Source of the DNA: Croceibacterium_B sp963811255
GTDB taxonomy: Bacteria > Pseudomonadota > Alphaproteobacteria > Sphingomonadales > Sphingomonadaceae
Length of the DNA stretch: 64,000 nucleotides
Reading direction: 5' to 3'
Assembly: GCA_963811255.1 (NCBI GenBank)
Contig: CAWEQI010000001.1
Location: 945,119 to 1,009,118, forward strand
Notes under the pieces: model-generated
Databases searched by the model: none
The model's input: only the letters and a program-made list of their open reading frames with translations
Told to the model about the DNA's origin: nothing
Program-made: the position numbers and the translations under genes
Shown here: piece by piece, positions 32,661-41,531 of the stretch
How positions within the stretch are numbered: the stretch's first letter is position 1
Layout: the number at the start of each line of letters is the position of its first letter

Positions 32661-35327
32661 ATGCGTATTGCCATTTCCGCCACCGCGGCGCTGTTGCTCG
32701 CGGGCTGCGCCAGCGTTGTCGCGGCCCAGCCGGCGCCTGCCGGCCCGGCCGAAGGTCCGCTTCCCGCTTCGATAACCAGCAACCTGCCGCGCAACGCCCG
32801 GCCGTTGGATTACCGGATCGACATCCGTCCGAACGCGCAGAAGCTGACCTTCACCGGCACCGAAAGCGTGACGCTGCGGATCTACCAGCCGAGCGACGCG
32901 CTCACGCTCAACGCCAACGAGCTGTCGATAGCCTCGGCCAGCCTCACGCCGGCGACGGGCAACGGCGCGGCGATCGAGCTCACCGCGCACCTCGATCCCG
33001 CCGCCCAGCAGGTGCGCTTCGTGGCGGCCCAACCGCTCGCGCCGGGCCTGTACCGGCTCGACGTTGCCTACAGCGGCAAGATCAACACCCAGGCCAACGG
33101 CCTGTTCGCGCTCGACTATCCCGACAAGCGCACCGGCCAGACCGTGCGCAGCCTGTTCACCCAGTTCGAGGCGCCCGACGGCCGCCGCTTCGCGCCCGAA
33201 TTCGACGAACCGGCCTACAAGGCGACGTTCGAGCTGTCCGCCGTCGTCCCGGCCGACCGGATGGCGGTCAGCAACATGCCGATCGCCAGGAGCGTGCCCG
33301 AAGGCGACGGCCTCAAACACGTCTATTTCGAGCCGACGCCGAAGATGTCGAGCTATCTGCTGTTCTTCGCCACCGGCCCATTCGAACGGATCGCGAAACC
33401 TGGGCCCGGCGGGGTCGAAGCGGGCGTCGTCGCCCCCGCCGGCAGCGGCGAGGAAGGCCGCTTCGCGCTCGATTCGATGGCTCAGGTGCTCGGCTACTAC
33501 GACGACTACTTCGCTCAGCCGTTTCCGCTGCCCAAGCTCGACAACGTCGCCGGCCCCGGCCAGTCGCAGTTCTTCGCCGCGATGGAGAACTGGGGCGCGA
33601 TCTTCACCTTCAACCGCTACCTGTTGGTCGATCCCGCAATCACCAGCCCGGCGCAGAAGGAGCGGGTGTTCGAAGATCAGGCGCACGAAATGGCCCACCA
33701 GTGGTTCGGCGACCTGGTGACGATGGACTGGTGGGACGACATCTGGCTCAACGAAGGCTTCGCCAGCTGGATGGCCACCAAGGCGACCGACCGGTTCCAT
33801 CCCGAGTGGTATCCGCTGCTCGGCCGCGTCGACGGCCGCGAGAGGGCGATGGCCCTCGACAGCTTCCAGACCACCCACCCGATCGTGCAGCACGTCCGCA
33901 CGGTCGAGCAGATCGATCAGACGTTCGACGCCATCACTTATTCGAAGGGCGAAGCGGTGCTGGCGATGCTCGAGGCCTATGCCGGCGCCGACACCTGGCG
34001 CAACGGCATCCGCGCCTACATCGCCGCGCACAAGTACGCCAACGCCAAGACCGACGACCTGTGGCGGGCGGTCGAAGCCGCCGGCGTGCCGGGGCTGACC
34101 ACGATCGCTCACGACTTCACGCTTCAACCCGGCGTTCCGCTGGTCAAGGCCGAGGCGGCTTGCCGCAACGGGCAAACCACGCTGTCGCTGACGCAAGGCC
34201 AATACAGCCGCGATCGGATGCAGCAGGCCGCCGCCCATCCGCTACGCTGGCACGTGCCGCTGCTGGTCGATGCGGGTGACGCCAAGCCGGTCCGCACGGT
34301 CCTCGATGGCTCGGCTTCGCTGACCCTGCCGGGTTGCGGTCCGGTGATCGTCAACGGCGGCCAGCTCGGCTACTTCCGCACGCTCTACGCTCCGGCGATG
34401 CTGAAGCAGCTCACCGCCGCGCTGCCGCGGCTCAAGCCGATCGACCAGATCGGGCTGGTGCGCGACAACCTCTCGCTCGCCGCCGCCGGTTACGAGCCCG
34501 GCGCGCCGGCATTCGACATGCTGGCGGCGATCCCCGAAAACGCCAATCCGCGGGTCGCGCAGAACGCGGTCGAGCGCTGGAACGGGCTGTACGACGTGCT
34601 GCAAAGCACCGCCGACAGGACCGCGTTCGTCGCCGTGGTCCGCAAGCTGTGGCTGCCGCGGCTCCAGGCGGTCGGCTACGATCCGCGCCCCGGCGAGCCG
34701 CTGGTCGATGCCAACCTGCGCTCGGCGCTCCTTTCCACGCTCGGCAAGATCGGCGACGCGACGGTGCTGGAGCAGGCGCGCAGGCGCTTCGACAGGCTGC
34801 GCAGCAATCCTCATGCCCTGGATGGACCGCTCAAGACCACCTGGCTCGACATCGTCGCGCGCAACGCCACCCCGGCCGACTGGCAGCTGCTGATGGACCT
34901 CGCCCGGCAGACCAAGAGCCCGGCCGAGCGGGCGACCTATTACGAGCTGCTCGGCGCCGCGAAGGACAAGGCGCTGGCGCAGAAGGCGCTCGATTTCGCC
35001 GTCACCGGCAAGGCTGGCACGACCAGTTCCGGCATCATCACCAGGGTCGCCGCGGCCAACCCTGACCTGGCCTACGATTTCACCATCGCCCACCGCGCCA
35101 AGGTCGAATCGCTGGTCGACGATTCCGGACGTTCGACGTTCTATCGCCGGCTGGTCGGAACCTCGGTCGACCCGGCGATGATCGGCAAGCTGCAAGCCCT
35201 GCGCGCGACGCTGCCGGCCGATCAGCAAAAGCCGATCGACCAGGCCGCCGCCGCGCTCAGGGAACGCCTGCAAAGCTATCCCCGCCTCCGCTCGGCGCTG
35301 CACCACTGGCTGCGGGCTCGGCGCTAG
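32661..35327 (+). CDS. M1-family metallo-aminopeptidase, lipoprotein
   Basis: An 888-residue zinc aminopeptidase. The N terminus has a lipobox (LLLAGC), so it is probably anchored to the inside of the outer membrane or the periplasmic face. The exopeptidase motif is present as AAMENWGA. The zinc site is HEMAHQWFGD with the third ligand in WLNEGFASW. An ERAP1-like C-terminal helical domain (about 530-888) closes the substrate cavity. It removes single residues from peptide N termini. Within 8 kb there are also oligopeptidase B and aminopeptidase P, so this stretch is rich in peptide-degrading enzymes. It begins 76 bases after the kinase stop. Confidence 0.93.
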   Translation: MRIAISATAALLLAGCASVVAAQPAPAGPAEGPLPASITSNLPRNARPLDYRIDIRPNAQKLTFTGTESVTLRIYQPSDALTLNANELSIASASLTPATGNGAAIELTAHLDPAAQQVRFVAAQPLAPGLYRLDVAYSGKINTQANGLFALDYPDKRTGQTVRSLFTQFEAPDGRRFAPEFDEPAYKATFELSAVVPADRMAVSNMPIARSVPEGDGLKHVYFEPTPKMSSYLLFFATGPFERIAKPGPGGVEAGVVAPAGSGEEGRFALDSMAQVLGYYDDYFAQPFPLPKLDNVAGPGQSQFFAAMENWGAIFTFNRYLLVDPAITSPAQKERVFEDQAHEMAHQWFGDLVTMDWWDDIWLNEGFASWMATKATDRFHPEWYPLLGRVDGRERAMALDSFQTTHPIVQHVRTVEQIDQTFDAITYSKGEAVLAMLEAYAGADTWRNGIRAYIAAHKYANAKTDDLWRAVEAAGVPGLTTIAHDFTLQPGVPLVKAEAACRNGQTTLSLTQGQYSRDRMQQAAAHPLRWHVPLLVDAGDAKPVRTVLDGSASLTLPGCGPVIVNGGQLGYFRTLYAPAMLKQLTAALPRLKPIDQIGLVRDNLSLAAAGYEPGAPAFDMLAAIPENANPRVAQNAVERWNGLYDVLQSTADRTAFVAVVRKLWLPRLQAVGYDPRPGEPLVDANLRSALLSTLGKIGDATVLEQARRRFDRLRSNPHALDGPLKTTWLDIVARNATPADWQLLMDLARQTKSPAERATYYELLGAAKDKALAQKALDFAVTGKAGTTSSGIITRVAAANPDLAYDFTIAHRAKVESLVDDSGRSTFYRRLVGTSVDPAMIGKLQALRATLPADQQKPIDQAAAALRERLQSYPRLRSALHHWLRARR

Positions 35328-35426
35328 GGTCACAAGTTCCGCACTTGACCCGGGCCCAGGGTTGCCATCGCCCCGCCCGAGACCGGCGATAGACTTCGCG
35401 CAAATTGCAGCTAGAGCGGTTTCCCC

Positions 35427-37226
35427 ATGGCCGCCGGCGAGCCCTTCATCCTGCTTGACGATGCGCGTAGCGAGGGCGCGGTCGATGCGCATCTGTTCGA
35501 GCACCCGCGCGCGGTATTCGTCGCGCGCACGCCTGAGGACGTGGAGCGGGTGCTCGAAGCGGCGGAAGCGGCGCGGCTCGAGAGCGGCGGCACGCTGGCG
35601 GGCTACATCGCCTACGAGGCCGGTCTCGCGCTCGAAGCGCGCCTTCTGCCGCTGGCCGCCGAGCGCACCGGCGCCGAGGGCCCGCTGGTGTGGTTCGGCC
35701 TGTTCGATCAGCCGCGGACGATCCCCGCCGCCGACGTGCCGCAATGGCTCGCCGGACGCTCCCGCAGCGGCCCCGCATCGATCGGCCCGCTCGACCCGCA
35801 GATCTCGACCGGCGCTTACCTCGCCGCCTTCGAGCGGCTGCAGGAGGCGATCCGCGCCGGCGACATCTACCAGGCGAACCTGACCTTCCGCCTCGCCGGC
35901 GCCGCGCGCGGCGACCCGGTGGCGCTCTACGCCGCGATCCGCCCGGCGGCGCAGGCCGGCTATGGCGGGCTGGTGTTCGACGGCTCGCACTGGCTGCTGT
36001 CGTTCAGCCCGGAGCTGTTCTTCTCGCTCAAGCGAGGCGCCGCCAAGACCAAGCCGATGAAAGGCACCCGCCCGCGCGGGCGCACCGCCGAGGAAGACGC
36101 CGCGCTGGCCGCCGAGCTCGCCGGCTCGGTCAAGGACAAGGCCGAGAACCTGATGATCGTCGACCTGCTGCGCAACGATCTCAGCCGCGTCGCCGAGGCC
36201 GGCAGCGTGCGGGTCGAGAACCCGTTCGAAGTCGAGAGCTATCCCACCGTCCACACGATGGTTTCGACCGTGCACGCCACGCTGCGCGAAGGCCAGGGCG
36301 CGATCGCCATGGCCAAGGCGCTGTTCCCGTGCGGCTCGATCACCGGCGCGCCGAAGATCCGCGCGATGGAGCTGATCGACCAGGTCGAACGCGACGCGCG
36401 CGGGCCGTATTGCGGGGCCATCGGCCGCATCGGGCCGGATGATGAGGCGGCGTTCAACGTCGCCATCCGCACCATCCGCCTGACCCCCGGCGAGAATGAC
36501 AAGCACCGCGCGGTGCTCGGCGTCGGCGGGGCGATCGTTGCCGACAGCGACGGCATGGGCGAGTGGCGCGAATGCCTGATCAAGGCCGGGTTCGTGCGCG
36601 AGGCGGCCGGTGGCCACGACCTGATCGAGACAATGCGCTTCGATCCCCAAGCCGGTATCGAGCTGCTCGAGCTGCACCTCGAACGGCTGAAGACAAGTGC
36701 CGCCGAGCTCGGATTTGCGTTCGACCGCCACGAAACCCGCAACCGAATCCAGGCCCTGTGCTTCGAGCTCGACAGGCCGGCCAAGGTGCGTCTGCTGCTG
36801 GCCCGCAGCGGCGAAATCGCGCTCGAAACGGGTCCGCTGCCGCCGCCGGCCGAGCAGCCGATCGCCTGCGTCGCCCTTTCCCTGCCGGTCGTCGCCAACG
36901 ACTGGCGGCTGCGCCACAAGTCGACCGATCGCGGGTTCTACGACGCGGCGCTGGCGGCGGCGAAGGACAGCGGCGCGTACGAGGCGCTGTTCGTGCGCGA
37001 CGACGGTCTGGTGACGGAGGGCAGCTTCACCAACCTGTTCGTCGAACGCGGCGACAAGCTGCTGACCCCGGCGGCCTCGCTCGGCCTGCTGCCGGGGGTG
37101 CTGCGCCGCCACCTGCTCGATGAAGGCCGCGCCGAAGAGGCGGAGTTGACCCTGGAGGACCTCGCCGACGGGTTCCTCATCGGCAACGCCACCCGCGGGC
37201 TGATCGCCGCGAAGCTGCAGCCGTGA
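35427..37226 (+). CDS. pabBC: Fused aminodeoxychorismate synthase component I and lyase
   Basis: A 599-residue fusion for p-aminobenzoate, a folate precursor. The N-terminal chorismate-binding domain (about 70-385) has GDIYQANLTF, KPMKGTRPRG, the NLMIVDLLRNDLSR stretch and CGSITGAPKIRAM of PabB. The C-terminal part (about 395-599) is a class IV aminotransferase-fold lyase (PabC) with the PLP lysine in RHKSTDRGFYD and EGSFTNLFV. The first uses glutamine-derived ammonia from PabA, which is not in the window, and the second releases pyruvate. Such fusions are common in sphingomonads. The next gene overlaps by GTGA. Confidence 0.93.
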   Translation: MAAGEPFILLDDARSEGAVDAHLFEHPRAVFVARTPEDVERVLEAAEAARLESGGTLAGYIAYEAGLALEARLLPLAAERTGAEGPLVWFGLFDQPRTIPAADVPQWLAGRSRSGPASIGPLDPQISTGAYLAAFERLQEAIRAGDIYQANLTFRLAGAARGDPVALYAAIRPAAQAGYGGLVFDGSHWLLSFSPELFFSLKRGAAKTKPMKGTRPRGRTAEEDAALAAELAGSVKDKAENLMIVDLLRNDLSRVAEAGSVRVENPFEVESYPTVHTMVSTVHATLREGQGAIAMAKALFPCGSITGAPKIRAMELIDQVERDARGPYCGAIGRIGPDDEAAFNVAIRTIRLTPGENDKHRAVLGVGGAIVADSDGMGEWRECLIKAGFVREAAGGHDLIETMRFDPQAGIELLELHLERLKTSAAELGFAFDRHETRNRIQALCFELDRPAKVRLLLARSGEIALETGPLPPPAEQPIACVALSLPVVANDWRLRHKSTDRGFYDAALAAAKDSGAYEALFVRDDGLVTEGSFTNLFVERGDKLLTPAASLGLLPGVLRRHLLDEGRAEEAELTLEDLADGFLIGNATRGLIAAKLQP

Positions 37227-38401
37227 GCACGCCCCGCCTCTCGCCTGCGCTCGAACGGATCGAAGCCTCGCCGACCACCGCGATGACCGACCGCGCCACC
37301 GAGCTGCGCGAGCAGGGCCGCGACATCATTTCGCTCTCCGTCGGCGAGCCGGATTTCGCCACTCCGCCGCACGTCATCGCCGCGGCCAAGGCGGCGCTCG
37401 ACGCCGGCGATACCAAGTACACCCCGGTCACCGGCACCGCTCGCCTCAAGCGTGCCGCCGCGCTGCACTTCGAGCGCGACCTTGGTCTTGCGGCCGACCC
37501 GCAATGCATCATCGTCACCGCCGGCGGCAAACAGGCGATCTTCGAGGCGCTCGCGGCGACGGTTGGCGCAAGCGACGAGGTGATCGTGCCGGCGCCGTGG
37601 TGGGTCAGCTACCCGCAAATGGTCCGCTTCTGCGGCGGGCGTGTGGTGCCGCTGGTGACGCATGCGCGCGATGGCTTCCACTTCGATCCCGCCGCCCTTG
37701 AAGTGCTGATCACCGAGCGCACGCGCTGGCTGCTGCTCAACAGCCCCGGCAACCCGACCGGCGCCGTCTATCCGGCGGACCTGCTGCGCGGCGTCGCCGA
37801 CGTGCTGCGCCGCCACCCGCACGTCCTGGTGCTTAGCGACGACATCTACGCCCCGCTGATCTACACCGGCGCGCCGCACGCCACCCTCGCCGCGCTTTGC
37901 CCCGACCTCTCCGCGCGCATCTGCACAGTCTCGGGCGTGTCCAAGAGCCACGCGATGACCGGCTTCCGCATCGGCGTCGCCACCGGCCCCACCTGGCTGA
38001 TCGAGGGGATGGGCCGGCTGCAGAGCAACTCCAGCGGCAACCCCGCGTCGATCAGCCAGGCCGCCGCGGTCGCCGCGTTCGAAGGCCCGCAGGACTTCCT
38101 CGCCCAATGGCGCAACCGCTTCCGCGCCCGCCGCGACCTGGTGGTGGCGGCGGTGAACGCCATTCCGGGCCTGTCGTGCCCGGTGCCCGAAGGCGCCTTC
38201 TACGTCTTCGTCGACGCCGCGCCGCTAATCGGCCGTTTCGGCGACGACAAGGCGCTGGCGCTGCACCTGCTCGAACACGGCGTCGCCGTCGTCGCCGCTA
38301 GCGCGTTCGGCGGCCAGGACGGCTTCCGCATCAGCTTCGCCGCCGATGAGGCGGTGCTCGAAGAAGCGATGCGGCGCATCGCCGCGGCACTTCGATCCTG
38401 A
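37223..38401 (+). CDS. Class I PLP-dependent aminotransferase
   Basis: A 392-residue fold-type I aminotransferase of the aspartate/prephenate aminotransferase branch. SLSVGEPDFATPPHVI, LLNSPGNPTGAVY, and VSGVSKSHAMTGFRIG, with the Schiff-base lysine in SGVSKS, identify it. GFRISFA near the end holds the substrate-carboxylate arginine. It starts with GTG 37223 in the stop of pabBC, so the two are translationally coupled. The amino-acid specificity cannot be fixed by eye; aspartate is the default for this branch. No other genes follow closely. Confidence 0.9.
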   Translation: MSTPRLSPALERIEASPTTAMTDRATELREQGRDIISLSVGEPDFATPPHVIAAAKAALDAGDTKYTPVTGTARLKRAAALHFERDLGLAADPQCIIVTAGGKQAIFEALAATVGASDEVIVPAPWWVSYPQMVRFCGGRVVPLVTHARDGFHFDPAALEVLITERTRWLLLNSPGNPTGAVYPADLLRGVADVLRRHPHVLVLSDDIYAPLIYTGAPHATLAALCPDLSARICTVSGVSKSHAMTGFRIGVATGPTWLIEGMGRLQSNSSGNPASISQAAAVAAFEGPQDFLAQWRNRFRARRDLVVAAVNAIPGLSCPVPEGAFYVFVDAAPLIGRFGDDKALALHLLEHGVAVVAASAFGGQDGFRISFAADEAVLEEAMRRIAAALRS

Positions 38402-38823
38402 ATCGCCGCGCGAGGCTTCGCGGTCGGGTGCGACTCATGCACGAAATTGGTGGCGCCGGCGCCCGTGCGAAAAACCATTTTCCTACTCGCGGCAAAATGC
38501 GTATGAACATGTGTTCGTTCTTTGTTCCGCTCAGGAGAAGCCAATGCTGCACCGCGAGGACACCGCAACATCACGCATAACACTGTCAGCGTTGTGCGGC
38601 GGGTGTGACCTTCGCGGGGATCGGAATTCTTCCCTGGACCGTGTTCCAAGTGTTCCAGGTGTGTGAACTTTGGGACGGTCAGGCCAGTGTCACAGGCGTG
38701 GCGCTCGTGTAAACTTCACGGTGGCGTGGGCGCGCGTGGATACCGTCGGAGTGGTGGCAGGTGTGTGAACTTCGCTGGCCAGCCTGGATTCGTGCGCCGT
38801 ACGAAAAAAGGTGAAACGAAATC
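38402..38823. repeat. Intergenic region with spaced GTGTGAACTT repeats
   Basis: About 420 bases with no supportable gene. A unit close to CAGGTGTGTGAACTT occurs exactly twice (38656-38670 and 38758-38772). Weaker copies are GGGTGTGACCTTCGC at 38601 and CTCGTGTAAACTTCAC at 38704. Spacing is roughly 50 to 60 bases. The origin is not known; it could be a degenerate repeat family or regulatory sites for the pseudouridine synthase gene that follows. Confidence 0.5.
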
Positions 38824-39477
38824 ATGCACATCCCGATCCTCTTCGAGGACGCCGAAGCGCTGGTGATCGACAAGCCCGCCGGCCTGCCGATCGACCGCCC
38901 GCGCGCCGGCGGTCCTTCGCTGGCGGATCACCTCGACGAGCTCAAGCTCGGCTTCCAGCGCCCGCCCGTGCCGGTGCATCGGCTGGACACCGACACCTCC
39001 GGTTGCCTGCTGCTGGCGCGCAACCCCAAGGCTCTCAAGCGCTTCGCCGCGGCGTTCGAGAAGCGGCTGGTCGGCAAACGCTATCTCGCGATCCTGGCCG
39101 GTGTGCCGAAGGACAAGGAAGGCACGGTGGAACTGGCGCTGAGCAAGATCAGCAGCCCGGAGAAGGGCTGGCGGATGATCCCGGCCAGGAAAGGCAAGCC
39201 GGCGGTCAGCCACTGGCGCGTGCTCGCGGAGCACGGCGGCCGCGCGCTGGTCGAATTCGTCCCCGAAACCGGCCGCACGCACCAACTCCGCGTTCACGCG
39301 GCGAGCGGGCTGAGTGTGCCGATCGTCGGCGATCCGGTGTACGGCGACAGCCAGGGGGCCCCGCGGACGATGCTCCACGCCGCCGGCCTCGAACTGCCGC
39401 GCGAAGGCAAGGGCGCCATCGTGGCGACGGCGCCGCTGCCGGCCGATTTCGTCGCCCTGGGCTTCGGCCATGTATGA
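38824..39477 (+). CDS. RluA-family RNA pseudouridine synthase
   Basis: A 217-residue enzyme that turns a specific uridine in rRNA or tRNA into pseudouridine. PVHRLDTDTSGCLLLA contains the catalytic aspartate of the RluA/RsuA class, and LVEFVPETGRTHQLRVHAA with IVGDPVYG are the other conserved blocks. There is no S4 RNA-binding domain, so it is a short, stand-alone member; the exact target site is not predictable. The start is ATG 38824. Its end overlaps arfB by eight bases, so the two RNA/ribosome genes are coupled. Confidence 0.9.
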   Translation: MHIPILFEDAEALVIDKPAGLPIDRPRAGGPSLADHLDELKLGFQRPPVPVHRLDTDTSGCLLLARNPKALKRFAAAFEKRLVGKRYLAILAGVPKDKEGTVELALSKISSPEKGWRMIPARKGKPAVSHWRVLAEHGGRALVEFVPETGRTHQLRVHAASGLSVPIVGDPVYGDSQGAPRTMLHAAGLELPREGKGAIVATAPLPADFVALGFGHV

Positions 39478-39877
39478 GGACCTTGTCGCCCGCGCGCTGG
39501 ACCTCGCCGAGGAGAGCTTCATCGCCTCGTCGGGGCCCGGCGGGCAGAACGTCAACAAGGTCGCGACGGCGGTCCAGCTGCGGCTCGACGTGTTTGCGCT
39601 GCGCCTGCCGCCGCCGGTGTTTCAGCGCCTCAAGAAGCTTGCCGGCAGCCGGATGACCGCCAGCGGCGAGATCGTCCTCACCGCGCGCAAGCACCGCAGC
39701 CAGGAAGCCAACCGCGAGGATGCCCGCGCCCGCCTCGCCGGATTGCTCGAGCAGGCGCAAGTCGAGCCGAAGAAGCGGGCCAAGACCCGCGTCAACCGCG
39801 CCAACAAGGAAAAAAGGATCAAGTCCAAGAAGGCGCGCGGCACCATCAAGGCCAACCGTGGCAAGGTGGACTGGTAG
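39470..39877 (+). CDS. arfB: Ribosome rescue factor ArfB (YaeJ/ICT1-like)
   Basis: A 135-residue release-factor-like hydrolase that frees stalled ribosomes on mRNAs without a stop codon. SSGPGGQNVNKVATAVQLR carries the catalytic GGQ. The C-terminal tail is highly basic (KKRAKTRVNRANKEKRIKSK) and should enter the empty mRNA channel. The length is that of ArfB, not of a full release factor. The start ATG 39470 lies inside the end of the pseudouridine synthase gene. Confidence 0.93.
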   Translation: MYEDLVARALDLAEESFIASSGPGGQNVNKVATAVQLRLDVFALRLPPPVFQRLKKLAGSRMTASGEIVLTARKHRSQEANREDARARLAGLLEQAQVEPKKRAKTRVNRANKEKRIKSKKARGTIKANRGKVDW

Positions 39878-39904
39878 TGGCGTGTGGTTAGCTGGAGGGG
39901 CGAC

Positions 39905-40129
39905 ATGGCGGAAGCGAAGGACCGATCACTGCACGAGCAGCTCGTCGCCGCCCGCGCCAGAATCATCAAACAGTTGGACGAGTTGTATTTTCGGGTCACT
40001 GCCGTGAACAACGTTGCCGACCGGGAGGGGGGCGGCCCTCCGGATTACCGTTCTGTCTACGCCGAATTGCAGGAGCAGCTGCGGCAAATTAACTGGCTCC
40101 TGGGCACAAGCGAGGAAGACTACTCCTGA
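39905..40129 (+). CDS. Small hypothetical protein (74 aa)
   Basis: A 74-residue polar protein (MAEAKDRSLHEQLVAARAR...) with a GGAGGGG ribosome-binding site four bases before ATG 39905. It looks helical, with a leucine/glutamine-rich end (ELQEQLRQINWLLG), and has no signal peptide or known motif. A GTG at 39884 is less likely as start. It lies between arfB and rpmG in a housekeeping run. No family was recognised. Confidence 0.6.
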   Translation: MAEAKDRSLHEQLVAARARIIKQLDELYFRVTAVNNVADREGGGPPDYRSVYAELQEQLRQINWLLGTSEEDYS

Positions 40130-40267
40130 GCGCCGCTCTCGCTTGACTTTTCGCCCCCCGTGCCGCAGAGGCGCGCCCGGATGGGCGGCGCCATGCGCGT
40201 CGCCTGTGTTGTTTCGGGGCCCAATTGCGTTTTTGGGTGCCCTCACCGATCAGTTTGGACGACGACC

Positions 40268-40435
40268 ATGGCGAAGCCCGCAACCATCAAGATCCGCCTC
40301 AACTCGACCGCCGACACCGGCTTCTTCTACGTGACCAAGAAGAACCCGCGCAACACGACCGAGAAGATGAGCTTCCGCAAGTACGACCCGATCGCCAGGA
40401 AGCACGTCGAGTTCAAGGAAGGCAAGATCAAGTAA
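40268..40435 (+). CDS. rpmG: 50S ribosomal protein L33
   Basis: A 55-residue ribosomal protein. IKIRLNSTADTGFFYVTKKNPRN and KMSFRKYDPIARKHVEFKE are the L33 signature of proteobacteria. It lacks the CxxC zinc ribbons of the zinc-binding version, so this is the zinc-independent form. The GC-rich hairpin CGCCGCTGCGGCG directly after the stop lacks a T tract and is a weak terminator at best. It is monocistronic. Confidence 0.97.
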   Translation: MAKPATIKIRLNSTADTGFFYVTKKNPRNTTEKMSFRKYDPIARKHVEFKEGKIK

Positions 40436-40514
40436 CGCCGCTGCGGCGAACCTTAACCGCCGGAACAATCCGGGTTCAGAGGCGGTTCAATGCCCCGTAC
40501 CTAGCCTCGGGAGC

Positions 40515-41180
40515 ATGAAAGCCTTGTCTGATTACACTGCGAAACCGCTGCGCAGCGCCATCGCGACCGCGCTCGCATTTGCCCTGCCCGTCGCGCTGAT
40601 TGCGCCGGTAACCCCGGCTGCCGCGATCAGCGATGACGAGGAACTCGACCAGGCGACCGCGGCCTTGCGCGCGATCTCGACGATGAAGGCCGATTTTAGC
40701 CAGACCGACCGTAACGGCAACACGGTCACTGGCGTGCTGACGCTGAAACGCCCTGGCAAGATCCGCTTCCAATACGAAAAGGGCGTCAATCAACTGCTCG
40801 TCTCCGATGGGCATGCGCTGACGTTTGTCGACTACGATGTGGACCAGGTGAAGCGCTGGCCGATCGGCAACTCGCCGCTTGGTGCGCTGCTCAACCCCAA
40901 GCGCGACGTGAAGAAGTACGGCAGCGTGATCCCCACCGGAAATCCGAACGTCTACAGCATCCAGGTGAAGGATTCGAAGCGGCCCGAATACGGCGTGATC
41001 ACGCTGATCTTCGTCAAGGACGCCGCCGCACCCGGGGGGCTTGAACTGTCGAGCTGGGTGGCGCTCGATGCGCAGAACCAGCGGACCACGGTGCGTCTGT
41101 CGAACCAGCAGTACGGAATGGCCGTGTCGGACAACGAATTCAGGTACCGGGATCCGCGCCCCACGTCCCATCGCCATTGA
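40515..41180 (+). CDS. lolA: Outer-membrane lipoprotein carrier LolA
   Basis: A 221-residue periplasmic chaperone that carries lipoproteins from the LolCDE complex to the outer membrane. A signal peptide (about 1-37, PAAAIS) precedes a half-barrel with FSQTDRNGNTVTGVLTLKRPGKIRFQYEKG, the typical LolA start, and a VSDGHALTFVDYDVDQVKRWP strand. The length and the absence of extra domains fit alphaproteobacterial LolA. ATG 40515 gives a long but acceptable signal peptide. It sits in the common order rpmG-lolA-xth. Confidence 0.9.
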   Translation: MKALSDYTAKPLRSAIATALAFALPVALIAPVTPAAAISDDEELDQATAALRAISTMKADFSQTDRNGNTVTGVLTLKRPGKIRFQYEKGVNQLLVSDGHALTFVDYDVDQVKRWPIGNSPLGALLNPKRDVKKYGSVIPTGNPNVYSIQVKDSKRPEYGVITLIFVKDAAAPGGLELSSWVALDAQNQRTTVRLSNQQYGMAVSDNEFRYRDPRPTSHRH

Positions 41181-41360
41181 TGAACGGTTTGACCGCAATT
41201 TGCCCCTCATATGCGGCAAATTGTGCGGTTCCATTCATTGCGCAGCAAGCCGGATCGACGTAATGAATGATCACAAGTCGGGCGGAGGCGGGTTTCCCCC
41301 CTGTTGCCCTTGCCTCGCAAAGCGCCCGGCTTGTAAAGCGTGACGAACGCTCAAGACGAA

Positions 41361-41399
41361 CCCCCGTCGCAATGCCCCCGCGACGGGGGTTTTCTTTTT
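41361..41399 (+). terminator. Intrinsic terminator downstream of lolA
   Basis: A perfect ten-base stem CCCCCGTCGC/GCGACGGGGG around aatgccccc is followed by TTTTCTTTTT. It lies about 180 bases after the lolA stop with nothing else in between, so it probably ends that transcript. Confidence 0.85.
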
Positions 41400-41400
41400 G

Positions 41401-41491
41401 CCCCTCTCGCCTGCGGGAGGGGCCGAGGGAGGGATTGGCCACCACTCGCGCACTCGCCCTCCCCTAACCCCTCCCGCAAGCGGGAGGGGGA
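41401..41491. repeat. REP-like paired GGGAGGGG hairpins
   Basis: Two hairpins face each other: an imperfect CCCCTCTCGCCTGCGGGAGGGG and a perfect CCCCTCCCGCAAGCGGGAGGGG, joined by about 45 bases. This paired layout resembles intergenic REP/BIME units spread through alphaproteobacterial genomes. It lies between the lolA terminator and xth. Confidence 0.6.
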
Positions 41492-41531
41492 CTGACTTGC
41501 CGAGCCCTCGCGCCGTCCCTATCCGAAGCCC

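Noticed and set aside
34242..37112. A 956-codon open frame on the minus strand
   Set aside because: Antisense to the M1 peptidase and pabBC; high-GC shadow without motifs.
38601..38772. CRISPR array
   Set aside because: Only two exact copies, no constant spacer length, no palindromic repeat and no cas gene nearby.
40437..40449. Terminator of rpmG
   Set aside because: The CGCCGCTGCGGCG hairpin has a minimal loop and no T tract.
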